From the NCBI GenBank assembly GCA_029974595.1, contig JARKRC010000058.1:1-64000 (forward strand): DNA of 64,000 nt, in the 5' to 3' direction. The position numbers and the translations under genes are program-made. The notes below the pieces were generated by a model. That model saw nothing but the letters and a program-made list of their open reading frames with translations, searched no databases and had not been told where the DNA came from. Numbering within the stretch: position 1 is the stretch's first letter; each line of letters begins with the position of its first letter. The DNA comes from Ereboglobus sp. Lineage in GTDB: Bacteria; Verrucomicrobiota; Verrucomicrobiia; Opitutales; Opitutaceae. Shown one piece after another: positions 24,790 to 33,642 of the stretch.

Positions 24790-26322
24790 TTATTTATTGG
24801 TGGAATTGGCCGGCTTTGTTGCCGGGCGGTTTTTGGAACGTGTTTTTTCCGGCACGGGAGGAGGCTCCTTGCCGAGCTCGGGGCCGTTGTCGGGAGGGAG
24901 GGAGTAGTGCCAGTCCAGCACGGCGCGCGTGAGACGGGCGGTGACTTCGGGCTGGCTGGCGGCGAGGTTGTTGGTTTCGCCGGGGTCGGTTGCTAGCGCG
25001 TAGAGTTCGGCGCGGCTGCCATCGTAGTCGCACAGCAGTTTCCAGCCACCGTCGCGAACAGAAAGGTCGGGCAGCGGACCGGCGTGGTAGGCGTATTTGC
25101 GGTCGGGCGGGCGGCGCCAGAAAATCGGCGCGCGACGAGACGCGCTTGTTTTGCCGAGGAGAACGGATGCGAGGTTTTCGCCGTCGAACGCTGCGTCCTT
25201 GGGCGTTTCGACACCGGCGATGTCAAGGAGCGTGGGCACGAGGTCCATCGCGGCGAACACGGACGCAGTGTTGACCGTTCCGGCCTTGTCGCGCGCGAGC
25301 AGGCCCGGCCCCCATGCGATGAGCGGCGAGCGCACGCCGCCCTCGAAAAGCGTGGCTTTGGTGCCGCGGAACGGACCGGCGCTGCCGGCGCCGACGTCGG
25401 GGCCGTTGTCGGAGCAGATGAGGATAAGGGTGTTGTCGCGCAAGTCGGGCGAGGAACGGATGGCCTCGAAGAGGCGGCCCAGCTGACGGTCCATTTCCTC
25501 CAGTACGGAGAGGTAGAGACGCCGGCGGGAGCCGTCACCCCAGTTTGTGACGGAGGGCCAGAAGGGGGCGTGGACATCATCGGGCCAGACGTTCACATAA
25601 AACGGCTTGCCGGCTCCGGCGGCGCGGCCGATGAAGGCGAGGGCGGCGTCGGCGAAGGCGCCGGTGATGGCGGAGCGCGGGAGCCAGACGACGGGGCCGC
25701 CGAGACGCTCGGCGTCAGCCCAGATGCGTTTGTGTTGTTCGTCGCCGGGCTTGATGGTGAGGGGAAGCAATTTCGGACCCATGCCCTCGAAGTTGGTGAG
25801 CGTTTCGGCAAAGCCGTAGGCGGTGATGGGAGGGGCGTCGTCAACGTCGCGCTGTCCCCCGAGATGCCACTTGCCGAAATGACCGGTGGCATAACCGGCG
25901 CGCGCGAGCTGGCGCGGGAGTGTGGGGGCGGCGGGGTCGAGCCACTGCGCGAGACCGCGGTTTTCGTTGAGCACTCGTTGGGCAAGGTAGGAGGTAATGC
26001 GCCAGTGCTGCGGGTAACGCCCGGTGGTGAACGCACAGCGCGAAGGCGAGCAGATGGGGGCGTTCACATAGAACTGCTCGAAGCGGATGCCTTCGGCGGC
26101 GAGCCGGTCAATGTTGGGCGTGCGCGCGGCGGTGTTTCCAAAGCAGGAGAAGTCGCCCCAACCCATGTCATCAACCAGGACAAATATGATATTGGGTTGC
26201 GGCCGGGCGCCGGTGATGTCGGCGCTGGCTGCGGATGAAATACCGGCGCCGGCAGAGAACGCAGCGGCTGTGGCGAGCAGGCGCGCCGCATGGGAGGGGC
26301 GGAGGTTGTGGTTGTGTTTCAT
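24790..26322 (-). CDS. Secreted type I sulfatase (formylglycine-dependent)
   Basis: An arylsulfatase-family enzyme of 510 aa that removes sulfate esters, probably from host or algal glycans. After a signal region (ending near ISSAASAD) come the metal-binding DD pair (LVDDMGWGDF, D51-D52) and the maturation signature CSPSR with C91 as the residue converted to formylglycine, in ICSPSRCAFTTGRYP. Further family motifs are GYATGHFGKWHLGG and ICSDNGPDVGAG. The C-terminal tail is proline/lysine rich. A sulfatase-maturating enzyme is not in this window. It lies between the BNR gene and the glycosidase with gaps of 39 and 20 bp, consistent with one transcript. Confidence 0.92.
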   Translation of the reverse strand: MKHNHNLRPSHAARLLATAAAFSAGAGISSAASADITGARPQPNIIFVLVDDMGWGDFSCFGNTAARTPNIDRLAAEGIRFEQFYVNAPICSPSRCAFTTGRYPQHWRITSYLAQRVLNENRGLAQWLDPAAPTLPRQLARAGYATGHFGKWHLGGQRDVDDAPPITAYGFAETLTNFEGMGPKLLPLTIKPGDEQHKRIWADAERLGGPVVWLPRSAITGAFADAALAFIGRAAGAGKPFYVNVWPDDVHAPFWPSVTNWGDGSRRRLYLSVLEEMDRQLGRLFEAIRSSPDLRDNTLILICSDNGPDVGAGSAGPFRGTKATLFEGGVRSPLIAWGPGLLARDKAGTVNTASVFAAMDLVPTLLDIAGVETPKDAAFDGENLASVLLGKTSASRRAPIFWRRPPDRKYAYHAGPLPDLSVRDGGWKLLCDYDGSRAELYALATDPGETNNLAASQPEVTARLTRAVLDWHYSLPPDNGPELGKEPPPVPEKTRSKNRPATKPANSTNK

Positions 26323-26361
26323 GACGAGCAGACGACCGCGCTGAAAACACCAGCCGGTGAA

Positions 26362-27600
26362 TTATTTTGCGGCTTTGGTCGCGTGTTTTTGAGGCAGGAA
26401 TTCCCGCAGCGCGGCGTCGGTTTCGGAGAGCTTAAAGCGGACAGCGACGACATAGTTGCCCTCGTCGCCTTCCGTGTATTTGGCGTAGGTGGTGGCCACG
26501 AGGGTGGCGTCTGGGAGGACTTCGAGACCGGGATAGCCGCAGTCGTCCATGAGGCGTCCGGGGAAATTTTTTCCGCGGCGGTGGTTGTGGATGAGTTTGA
26601 CGCGGTAGAGGCCGGGTTTGCCGTTGACGATGTCGTCGTAGCGCCCGACCCATGCGACGAAGTGGTTGTTTGTGGGGCTGGTTTTGCGGCCGACGTCGCG
26701 GAAGACGATGACGAGACGCCCGTCGGGCGTGTATTTGGCCTTGTGGCGGTCGCCCCAGAGGGTCCGGGGGAGTTTTTTCTCCTTCGACCACGTGCGGCCC
26801 TCGTCGTCGCTGGTCATGTAGAGCGACTCGTGTTTGGCGTCCTCGCGGATAAGGCAGAGGAGTTGTTTGCCGTCGGGCGAGCGGACGATCTCGGGCTCGC
26901 AAAGGCGGAGGCCGGGGATGTCGCGGACGATTTCAAACGCCGACCACGTGAGGCCGCCGTCGGTGGAGAAACTTTGCACGAGGATATTGGAGCGTTTTTC
27001 CTTGGTTTCGCCGGGACGGCGGATGTTGGTCATGGCGAGAAGCCGTTTGCCGTCGTCAACGGGTTTCACGTCGGTGAAAGGCATGACGGAGGGGCCGAAT
27101 TCGGCGCCGGCGCTTTGCATGGGCGACCACGTTTTGCCGTCATCCTCGGAGTAGGCGCGCCGCATGACGCCTCCCTTGGCCTGGGCAAAGACGACGAGGC
27201 GCGCTTTTTCCGCCGGATCGACAAGACGGTAGATGGCGGGGCAGTTGTGCGTGGTTTTCCAGTTTTCCGGCACAGGCAGCAGATCGCTCCACGTTTTGCC
27301 GCCGTCGTCGCTGCGCTTCATGGGACCGCAAGGCCCGCCGTGGCCGATGGTCCAGACGCAATAGATGGTCTTGCCGTCGGGCAGCAGCACGGTGGTGGGA
27401 TGGCCTTGGTAAATCTCCGTCGTGCCCTGCGCGACAACGACATGACGCGACTTGTCCGCCGACAAATCCAGCGTGGCGAGTGGAAAATCGGACGTGGGCT
27501 GAATCAATCCGATCTGCGCCATTGCGGTGGCGCTGGCGACAGGCAGAGCCAGCGCGGCACATTGCGCGAAGAAGCATAATTTTATGAGAACGTTTTTCAT
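26362..27600 (-). CDS. Secreted BNR-repeat sialidase-family protein (copy 1)
   Basis: A protein of 412 aa from ATG 27600 (MKNVLIKLCFFAQCAALALPVASATA signal peptide); the track adds 10 residues upstream. The body is a sialidase-like six-bladed propeller with Asp boxes (RSDDGGKTWSD, YSEDDGKTWSPM, STDGGLTWSAF, TSDDEGRTWSK). No canonical YRIP motif is present; the first blade has QGHPTTVLLPDGKTIYC instead, so it may be a non-sialidase member of the superfamily. It is strongly similar along its length to the protein at 29293-30528, from which it is separated by the MFS gene. The MFS stop lies 58 bp upstream, so it probably belongs to the same transcript. Confidence 0.82.
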   Translation of the reverse strand: MKNVLIKLCFFAQCAALALPVASATAMAQIGLIQPTSDFPLATLDLSADKSRHVVVAQGTTEIYQGHPTTVLLPDGKTIYCVWTIGHGGPCGPMKRSDDGGKTWSDLLPVPENWKTTHNCPAIYRLVDPAEKARLVVFAQAKGGVMRRAYSEDDGKTWSPMQSAGAEFGPSVMPFTDVKPVDDGKRLLAMTNIRRPGETKEKRSNILVQSFSTDGGLTWSAFEIVRDIPGLRLCEPEIVRSPDGKQLLCLIREDAKHESLYMTSDDEGRTWSKEKKLPRTLWGDRHKAKYTPDGRLVIVFRDVGRKTSPTNNHFVAWVGRYDDIVNGKPGLYRVKLIHNHRRGKNFPGRLMDDCGYPGLEVLPDATLVATTYAKYTEGDEGNYVVAVRFKLSETDAALREFLPQKHATKAAK

Positions 27601-27658
27601 GGGGGAGAGATATGAGAGCCTTGTATGCATATGAAAGACGGAGGCACCGCCGCCCGGT

Positions 27659-28948
27659 TTACACTACCGGGGACGGGACATGAGGACTTTTCTGTTTGCG
27701 AAACAACACGAGGGCGATTGCCGCGAGCGCCGTCAGGTGCACCACGCTCATGCCGGTGAAGACGGGCATGTAGCCGTAGTGCTGGACGGCCCGTCCGATC
27801 AGGAACATGGCGACAATGCCGCCGATGGAGCCGCCCATGGCTGAAATGGAGACCACCGTGGCGACCGCGCTCCTTGGAAAAGACTCGGAGAGAAGCGAGA
27901 GCTGGTTTGCCATCCAGCAAGTCTGGCCGGCAAACATCACGGCGATAAGGGCGATGGCGAGCCATGTGATCTCCGTTCGGACGGCGAGATTGCCCAGGGG
28001 CATCAGCATGGCGGCGGCGGACAGGAGCATGAAACGGGCGCGAAGCGGCGTGATGCCGCGGCGCACCAGCCAGTCGGAAATCGCGCCGCCGCCCGGCCCG
28101 CCGATCTCGGCGCCGAGGTTGGGCATCCAAGCCACGAGTCCGATGAGGGCGAGGGAGAAACCCCGTTCGCTCACAAAATAGTCCGGCAGCCAAAAATTGA
28201 AAAAATACGCGAACGGATCGGTGAGGAATCGCGCGAAAAAGAACACGATGCAAACGGGATGGGTGAGCAGCTTGATGAAGGGGATTTTTTCCGCGGAGGC
28301 GGTGCCGCGCGTGGCGAGAATGTGCTGCCGCTCCTCCGGAGAGATGCCCTTGTGGCGTTCGGGGCTTTCGTAGAATTTCAACCAAAGGGCAAGGAGCATG
28401 AAACCAAAAAAGCTGGGAATGAGAAAACCGAAGTGCCAGGAGGAGCGGAGGGTGACAAAGGCGACGAGGGGCGCGGCGATGATGGCGCCCCAGACATAGC
28501 CGTTGTTGAAGATGGCGACGCAAAGACCTCGCTCGCGGGTGGGCGTCCACTCGCTCAGGGCCTTGATCCCGCCGGGGGAGTTAAAGCTTTCGAAAAGGCC
28601 GAGTATGCAACGAAAGACGAACAGGCTGACCCAGCCGGCGACTACGGCGTGCAGCATCGAGGCAATGGTCCATGCCGCGAGGGCGACAGCCATGCATCGC
28701 TTGACGCCGAAGCGGTCGAGGAGGCGTCCGCAGAAGAGGTAGCCGACGGTGTAGGCAACGAGAAATCCCATGAGGATGTAGGAGTACTCGACTGAGGTGA
28801 AGCCGAGCTTGTCCTTCAGGACGGGCGCGAGGACGGAAAGGGTCTGGCGGTCGAGATTATTGGTGACGGAAAAACAAAACAGGATTCCGACAATCAGCCA
28901 GCGCTGGTGACTTGCAAAAAAACGGCGTACAGGGTTTTGGGTTTTCAC
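27659..28948 (-). CDS. MFS transporter, anion:cation symporter (ExuT/hexuronate-like) family
   Basis: An inner-membrane permease of 429 aa with 12 predicted hydrophobic segments. The N-terminus (NNLDRQTLSVLAPVLKDKLG) and the loop GRLLDRFGVKRCMAV match the ACS family, which imports hexuronates, sialic acid and related sugar acids. FNSPGGIKALSEWTPTRERG is the usual TM4 region of the family. It lies between two BNR paralogues. Import of a sugar acid freed by them is a reasonable inference, but the substrate is not readable from sequence. Confidence 0.88.
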   Translation of the reverse strand: MKTQNPVRRFFASHQRWLIVGILFCFSVTNNLDRQTLSVLAPVLKDKLGFTSVEYSYILMGFLVAYTVGYLFCGRLLDRFGVKRCMAVALAAWTIASMLHAVVAGWVSLFVFRCILGLFESFNSPGGIKALSEWTPTRERGLCVAIFNNGYVWGAIIAAPLVAFVTLRSSWHFGFLIPSFFGFMLLALWLKFYESPERHKGISPEERQHILATRGTASAEKIPFIKLLTHPVCIVFFFARFLTDPFAYFFNFWLPDYFVSERGFSLALIGLVAWMPNLGAEIGGPGGGAISDWLVRRGITPLRARFMLLSAAAMLMPLGNLAVRTEITWLAIALIAVMFAGQTCWMANQLSLLSESFPRSAVATVVSISAMGGSIGGIVAMFLIGRAVQHYGYMPVFTGMSVVHLTALAAIALVLFRKQKSPHVPSPVV

Positions 28949-29292
28949 GAAATATTATGCTGGCAGGATTTGATGGGAACGGAAGCAGCACAGGAAATTA
29001 AAAGCGTGCTGCTTTCCGTCATGGGATGTTTGCGAGGGATTTTTTTCCGGCATGGCCGAAGGGTGGTCAAGGGCATGGTGTGTAATAATACCGACAATGA
29101 TATAAATTCTCAGCGATTGTCATTTGTCTGCCGGCGTGCTGGCGCTCCAGGCTCCTTGTCATGCAAAGGTCGCGAGGACGCGGGGCGATCCGCCTTCCGG
29201 GTCGCCCGCCTCTCCCTTGAAGACCATTACACGCGCAATGGCATCATTACAGGGGGGCTTCGTTTCATTGCCGCATGGCATCGGGGTCACGG
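28949..29292. other. Intergenic region, 344 bp
   Basis: No credible gene. The stretch has GGGCGA ... TCGCCC arms near 29186-29212, downstream of the BNR gene copy 2 on the minus strand, that could fold but lack a clear T-run. It probably holds the promoter of the MFS-BNR-sulfatase-glycosidase unit, yet no strong -35/-10 pair was seen. The TGGT...ACCA palindrome found at other promoters of this locus is absent. Confidence 0.4.
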
Positions 29293-30528
29293 TTATTTTT
29301 TGTTTTTGCGGGAGAGCGAGGCGAACAGCGCATCGGTCTCGGCGAGCTTGAAGCGGACGCTGACTACGGAATTCAATTCGGGGCCGTCGGTGTATTTGGT
29401 GTAGGTCGTGGCGACAACCGTGCCGTCGGGCAGGACCTCGACGCCGGGATAGCCGCAATCCCAAGTGCGGGAGCGGCCGTTCGGCATGTCCCAGCGATGA
29501 TTGTTGATGAGCTTGATGCGGTAGAGACCTTCCCTGCCTTTGATAATGTCACCATAGGTGCCGACCCAGGCCACGAAATGATCCTTTGTCGGGCTTGGGC
29601 GGCCTGTGTCGCGGAAGCAGACGACGAGGCGTCCGTCGGGTGTGTATTTGGCCTTGTGGCGGTCGCCCCAAAGGCCTTTCGGAAGGGTCCTGGGTTTCGA
29701 CCAGGTGCGGCCTTCGTCATCACTGGTCATGTAGAGGGATTCGTGCTTGATGTTCTCGCGCATGAGGCAGAGCAGTTGCCTGCCGTCGGGCGAGCGGATG
29801 AGTTCGGGTTCGCAAGGCTTGAGTTTGCCGAGGTCGAGCACGATGCGCCAGGGCGCGCTCCAAGTGAAACCGCCGTCTTCGGAAATGCTCTGCGCGATGA
29901 CATTGGAGGTTTTGTCCTTTGTTTCGCCGGGGCGGCGGATGTTCGTGATGCCGAGGAGACGTTTGCCGCCGTCGATGGGTTTGATGTCGCAGAAGGGCAT
30001 TGCGGTGCCTCCGAGACCGGAAGGTTTCATGTCGGACCAGGTTTTGCCGTCATCCTCGGAATACGAATAGTGCATTGTCTTGCCTTTGTCGGGCCCGTGG
30101 CCGGCGAAGACAAACAGGCGGGCGGCGCCTTTGGGATCGACGAGGCGATAAATGGTCGGGCAGTTGCTGGCTTGCGTCCAGTTTTTCGGGGTGGGGAGCA
30201 AATCGCTCCAGGTTTTGCCACCGTCGTCACTGCGCTTCATCGGTCCGCACGGCCCGCCGTGGTTGATCGTCCACACGCAGTAGATGGTCTTGCCGTCGGG
30301 CAGGAGCACGGTGGTCGGATGGCCCTGGTAAGTTTCCGTTGTGCCGGCAGCCACGACGACCTGGCGCGCTTTGTCGCCGGAGATATCAAGGGTGACGAGT
30401 GGGAAGTTTTGCGTCGGGGCAATGATGGCGGCATTTGCCACGGTCTTTTTTTGCGCGCATGTTTGTGTCGGAAGGCAAGTTGCGGCGAAAATGGCGGCAA
30501 TAACGGAGAGCGTTTTTGTCGGGAACAT
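29293..30528 (-). CDS. Secreted BNR-repeat sialidase-family protein (copy 2)
   Basis: A protein of 411 aa with a signal peptide (MFPTKTLSVIAAIFAATCLPTQTCAQ). It is a clear paralogue of the protein at 26362-27600: long stretches are near identical, for example YQGHPTTVLLPDGKTIYCVW and GPCGPMKRSDDGGKTWSDLL. Asp boxes occur at RSDDGGKTWSD, YSEDDGKTWSD, SEDGGFTWSA and TSDDEGRTWSK. As in copy 1 there is no YRIP arginine motif. It is the first gene of the minus-strand locus, with a divergent 460-bp region upstream that carries two operator-like palindromes. A gap of 344 bp separates it from the MFS gene. Confidence 0.82.
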   Translation of the reverse strand: MFPTKTLSVIAAIFAATCLPTQTCAQKKTVANAAIIAPTQNFPLVTLDISGDKARQVVVAAGTTETYQGHPTTVLLPDGKTIYCVWTINHGGPCGPMKRSDDGGKTWSDLLPTPKNWTQASNCPTIYRLVDPKGAARLFVFAGHGPDKGKTMHYSYSEDDGKTWSDMKPSGLGGTAMPFCDIKPIDGGKRLLGITNIRRPGETKDKTSNVIAQSISEDGGFTWSAPWRIVLDLGKLKPCEPELIRSPDGRQLLCLMRENIKHESLYMTSDDEGRTWSKPRTLPKGLWGDRHKAKYTPDGRLVVCFRDTGRPSPTKDHFVAWVGTYGDIIKGREGLYRIKLINNHRWDMPNGRSRTWDCGYPGVEVLPDGTVVATTYTKYTDGPELNSVVSVRFKLAETDALFASLSRKNKK

Positions 30529-30617
30529 GGGTTTCTATTAGGTCGGGTTGTGCAAAAAGGGAACTGTGACGGCGGAGATTAACATGCCGCGAATCGACCG
30601 TCGCAAATATTTGCTCA

Positions 30618-30636
30618 TGGTTTCCCGCGGGAACCA
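30618..30636. promoter_or_regulatory. Operator-like palindrome, site 2
   Basis: TGGTTTCCCGCGGGAACCA, a near-perfect palindrome, matches the site at 22920 in 15 of 19 positions, including all of GGGAACCA. It lies 90 bp upstream of the BNR gene copy 2 (minus) within the divergent region. Confidence 0.5.
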
Positions 30637-30756
30637 CGTGTCCATGCTGATATTGCGTGGCGGGACATTCGGGGAACAGCGGCTTTGCGCGAAACAAAGG
30701 AGCCGCATCAGGGGAGGCAGTTCCCAATCACCGTTTCACAGCCAAACACAGGCAAA

Positions 30757-30775
30757 TGGTCCCCTCAGGATACCA
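30757..30775. promoter_or_regulatory. Operator-like palindrome, site 3 (degenerate)
   Basis: TGGTCCCCTCAGGATACCA keeps the outer TGGT/ACCA and inner CCC/GG of the other two sites and matches the 22920 site at 14 of 19 positions. It lies about 214 bp upstream of the AmpG-like permease gene. It is the weakest of the three and could be chance. Confidence 0.35.
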
Positions 30776-30988
30776 ATTGGCTTTGGTTGAGCATTTTATG
30801 TTTGGCGGGTTCAACATGTGGACATCCCGATTTCCGGACATAAAAAACACCCATGAGTCACCCGATTGCCGATTTTACCCACGTGCTAATGCCCGAGGCG
30901 CCTGTGCTCAGTCTGTCGCTCCGCCATCACGGCCTGCGCCGCCTTTTTCTTCCGCTGCCGGACACGGAAAGCAACCGTTTATAAAATC

Positions 30989-32371
30989 ATGAAAAACCCG
31001 GAATCACCCGCGCACGCGCCGGATCCTTCACATGGCAACATCATTGCGGATCCGCTTGGCCGCGGCGCGCATCCGAGTCCGTGGCGTTTTGAGCCCTGCA
31101 TCGGGGCGTGGCAGGGGCTCATCAATCCCGTGCTGGTATCCGTGCCGGTGATCATGCTCAAGTCGATGGGAGTTTCGAACTCGGTGATCGGCTGGGCGTC
31201 GTTTGTCACGCTGCCGATGGCCGTCAAATTCCTGTTCGGGCCGGTTGTCGATGCCAACAAAACCAAACGCTGGTGGATTTTGCGTTCCGGCGAATGGCTC
31301 ATGGTGGCGCTGGCGCTGCTGGGTCTGTCTTTGATGCAGGAGACGTTTTCCATCTGGCTGTATTTGAGCGCGCTCACGGTTTTGGCGGTGGTGAAATCAT
31401 TCCAGCAGATCGCGCTGCAGGGTTTTTTCACGATCTCGCTGACGAAGGGCGAGCAGGCATTGTTTTCGGGGCTCGATCCGGTGTTCGGGCGCGTGGCGAC
31501 CGTGTTTTCCGGCTCCGTGCTCATCGCGATGGCGGGCATCGTGGGCGAGCGGTATGGCGACCCGCGCATTACGTGGGGCAGTTATTACGGGATACTGATT
31601 CTGATCTTCGGCCTGCTATACATATATACGCGCAGGGTGTTTCCGTTTCCCGTCGCGGATCATCCGCAGCGCGACAAATCGGGCGCGGCGGGCGCGATTC
31701 CGTTTTGGGATGTGCTGAAAAGTTATTTCAAGCTGCCGCATTTGTGGGCCGGAATCATATATATATTTTTTCTGCGCTCGGGGGAGACATTCATCGCAAA
31801 AATGGGGCCGGCATTCCTGATGGATAATGCCGGCGCCGGTGGCCTCGGCATGACGATTGCCGAGGTGGGCGTGGCAACCGGGGTCATATCGGTTTGCGCG
31901 ATGGCGGGCGGCACGATTTCGGGCGTGCTGCTGAAGCGTTACGGCCTGCGCAAAGTCACATGGCCGTTCACCCTCGCGGCGATCATACCGAGTTTCATTT
32001 ATGTATACCTGGCTGTTCACCGGGGGGATTACCACGTGGTGAACTGGAGTTTCGCATGGGTCGGGATCGATTATGTGTGGCGTTTTGACTGGCTGCTCAT
32101 GCTGCTGCTCGGCCTGGAGAATTTCGGCTTCGGCCTTGGGTTCACCGTCATGAATTTTTATATGTTCCGCATGGCGGCGGGATCGAAATATCCCGCGTCG
32201 TTTGTGGCGCTCAATGCCTCCGTGATCTACGTTAGTTATTTGATTTTTGGCGCGATCAGCGGCGTTGTACAGGAAGCAGTCGGCTATGCATGGCTGTTTG
32301 GCTTGAGCATTATTGTTTCGATTCCGGCGTTTTTCGCGATTCCATTCCTGAACTATAAACTCGATGAATGA
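30989..32371 (+). CDS. AmpG-like MFS permease
   Basis: An inner-membrane transporter of 460 aa with about 12 hydrophobic segments. GWASFVTLPMAVKFLFGPVV and the DPRITWGSYYGILIL region resemble the PAT/AmpG branch of the MFS, known for importing muropeptides and other amino-sugar compounds. The gene starts the plus-strand unit divergent from the glycan locus, and its stop overlaps the sialidase start (ATGA), implying translational coupling. Given its partner, a sialic acid or anhydro-sialic acid substrate is plausible, but that is inference. No clear Shine-Dalgarno precedes ATG 30989. Confidence 0.8.
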   Translation: MKNPESPAHAPDPSHGNIIADPLGRGAHPSPWRFEPCIGAWQGLINPVLVSVPVIMLKSMGVSNSVIGWASFVTLPMAVKFLFGPVVDANKTKRWWILRSGEWLMVALALLGLSLMQETFSIWLYLSALTVLAVVKSFQQIALQGFFTISLTKGEQALFSGLDPVFGRVATVFSGSVLIAMAGIVGERYGDPRITWGSYYGILILIFGLLYIYTRRVFPFPVADHPQRDKSGAAGAIPFWDVLKSYFKLPHLWAGIIYIFFLRSGETFIAKMGPAFLMDNAGAGGLGMTIAEVGVATGVISVCAMAGGTISGVLLKRYGLRKVTWPFTLAAIIPSFIYVYLAVHRGDYHVVNWSFAWVGIDYVWRFDWLLMLLLGLENFGFGLGFTVMNFYMFRMAAGSKYPASFVALNASVIYVSYLIFGAISGVVQEAVGYAWLFGLSIIVSIPAFFAIPFLNYKLDE

Positions 32372-33567
32372 TGCAAACAATGAAACACAATAACACGACA
32401 ATCATGGGAAAGATAATCGGCCTCGCAATCGCCCTCGCGACGTGCGTGGCGCTGGTCTCATGCAAGGACGAGGCGCCGGCGACTGCCGGACAAACGGTTG
32501 TTTTTGGGGCCGGCGAGGGCGGATATCACACGTATCGAATCCCTTCGATCCTGAAGGCGGCGAATGGCGATCTGCTCGCACTCTGCGAGGGTCGCAAAAC
32601 AAGCGCCAGCGACCGCGGCGACATCGATATTCTGCTGAAACGCTCGACTGACGGCGGACGCACTTGGGGCCCGGTCCAGATTGTTTGGGACGATGCCGGA
32701 AATACCTGCGGAAATCCCTGCCCCGTGCTCGATGAGACGACGGGCACGCTGTGGCTTTTGCTGACGCACAATATCGGAACCGACCGCGAAAAGGATATCA
32801 TCGCAAAGACAAGCAAAGGCACGCGCACCGTCTGGGTTTCGCAATCCGCGGACCACGGCAAAACATGGAGCGCGCCGGAAGACATTACCGCTGACACGAA
32901 GAGCGCCGACTGGGGCTGGTATGCCACCGGGCCGGGTGTCGGCATCCAAATCAAACAAGGGCCGCACGCGGGACGCCTCGTGATTCCGTGCGATCACAGC
33001 TTTACCGTGACGGACGGTGATGCTTCGGCGGGCGCGGGTTACGGGTCTCACGCGATTTATTCCGACGATCATGGGAAAACGTGGAAATTCGGCGCGCCGA
33101 TTCAGCCGCGGGTGAACGAGTGCCAGGTTGTCGAACTGTTCGACGGCAAGGGGACACTGCTCATGGACATGCGTTCGTATGCGAAGCGCGGATGCCGGGC
33201 GCAGGCCGAGAGCACCGACGGCGGCGCGACTTGGGGACCGATGCGCGATGCGCCCGCGCTTGTCGAGCCGGTATGCCAGGCCAGCATTTTGCGCTGGGAG
33301 CGCAAAGGTCTGAAGCCGTCGCAAGTGCTGCTGTTTTCAAATCCCGCCGATGCAAAAAAGCGCGTGAACATGACCGTGCGCGCGAGCCTCGACAACGGAC
33401 GGACTTGGCCGCTTTCGCACGTGCTCGCCGCGGGGCCGGCTGCGTATTCGTGTCTTGTCGCAATCGACGCGAAGACGGCCGGGTGCCTGTATGAGACGGG
33501 CGAGGCGAAGCCATACGAACGCATTGTCTTTGCGTGGTTTTCAGCCGGGGCCCTGGGCGGAAAATAG
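32368..33567 (+). CDS. GH33 exo-alpha-sialidase lipoprotein
   Basis: An enzyme of 399 aa that releases terminal sialic acids. Unlike the two BNR proteins on the minus strand, it has the diagnostic arginine motif YRIP (R57), the acidic SDRGDID segment near D82, and four well-formed Asp boxes (RSTDGGRTWGP, SADHGKTWSA, YSDDHGKTWKF, STDGGATWGP). Glu in NECQVVELFDG and Tyr in PAAYSCLV are candidates for the Glu/Tyr nucleophile pair. The N-terminus ends in a lipobox (ALVSC, C32), so it should be lipid-anchored. ATG 32368 overlaps the permease stop by 4 bp; ATG 32404 is an alternative that keeps the signal peptide. Confidence 0.92.
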   Translation: MMQTMKHNNTTIMGKIIGLAIALATCVALVSCKDEAPATAGQTVVFGAGEGGYHTYRIPSILKAANGDLLALCEGRKTSASDRGDIDILLKRSTDGGRTWGPVQIVWDDAGNTCGNPCPVLDETTGTLWLLLTHNIGTDREKDIIAKTSKGTRTVWVSQSADHGKTWSAPEDITADTKSADWGWYATGPGVGIQIKQGPHAGRLVIPCDHSFTVTDGDASAGAGYGSHAIYSDDHGKTWKFGAPIQPRVNECQVVELFDGKGTLLMDMRSYAKRGCRAQAESTDGGATWGPMRDAPALVEPVCQASILRWERKGLKPSQVLLFSNPADAKKRVNMTVRASLDNGRTWPLSHVLAAGPAAYSCLVAIDAKTAGCLYETGEAKPYERIVFAWFSAGALGGK

Positions 33568-33574
33568 ACGCGTC

Positions 33575-33591
33575 CGGCGGACTGTCCGCCG
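33575..33591 (+). terminator. Possible terminator hairpin after the sialidase gene
   Basis: CGGCGGAC-T-GTCCGCCG forms a perfect 8-bp GC stem, eight bases after the sialidase stop. The loop of one base is too tight, so the real stem is shorter, and only a weak T-rich stretch follows. It may end the permease-sialidase transcript. Confidence 0.35.
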
Positions 33592-33642
33592 CCGTGTTTA
33601 TGTGATTGCACAACGGCGGGGCGGGGGCGTTTATTGAGGCTC

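Larger units (their letters stand above)
30529..30988. other. Divergent promoter region, 460 bp
   Basis: This stretch separates the minus-strand BNR gene from the plus-strand permease and holds no credible ORF. It carries two 19-bp palindromes of the TGGT...ACCA type (listed separately), spaced 139 bp start to start. It should hold promoters for both directions; no convincing sigma-70 boxes were identified. Confidence 0.5.
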
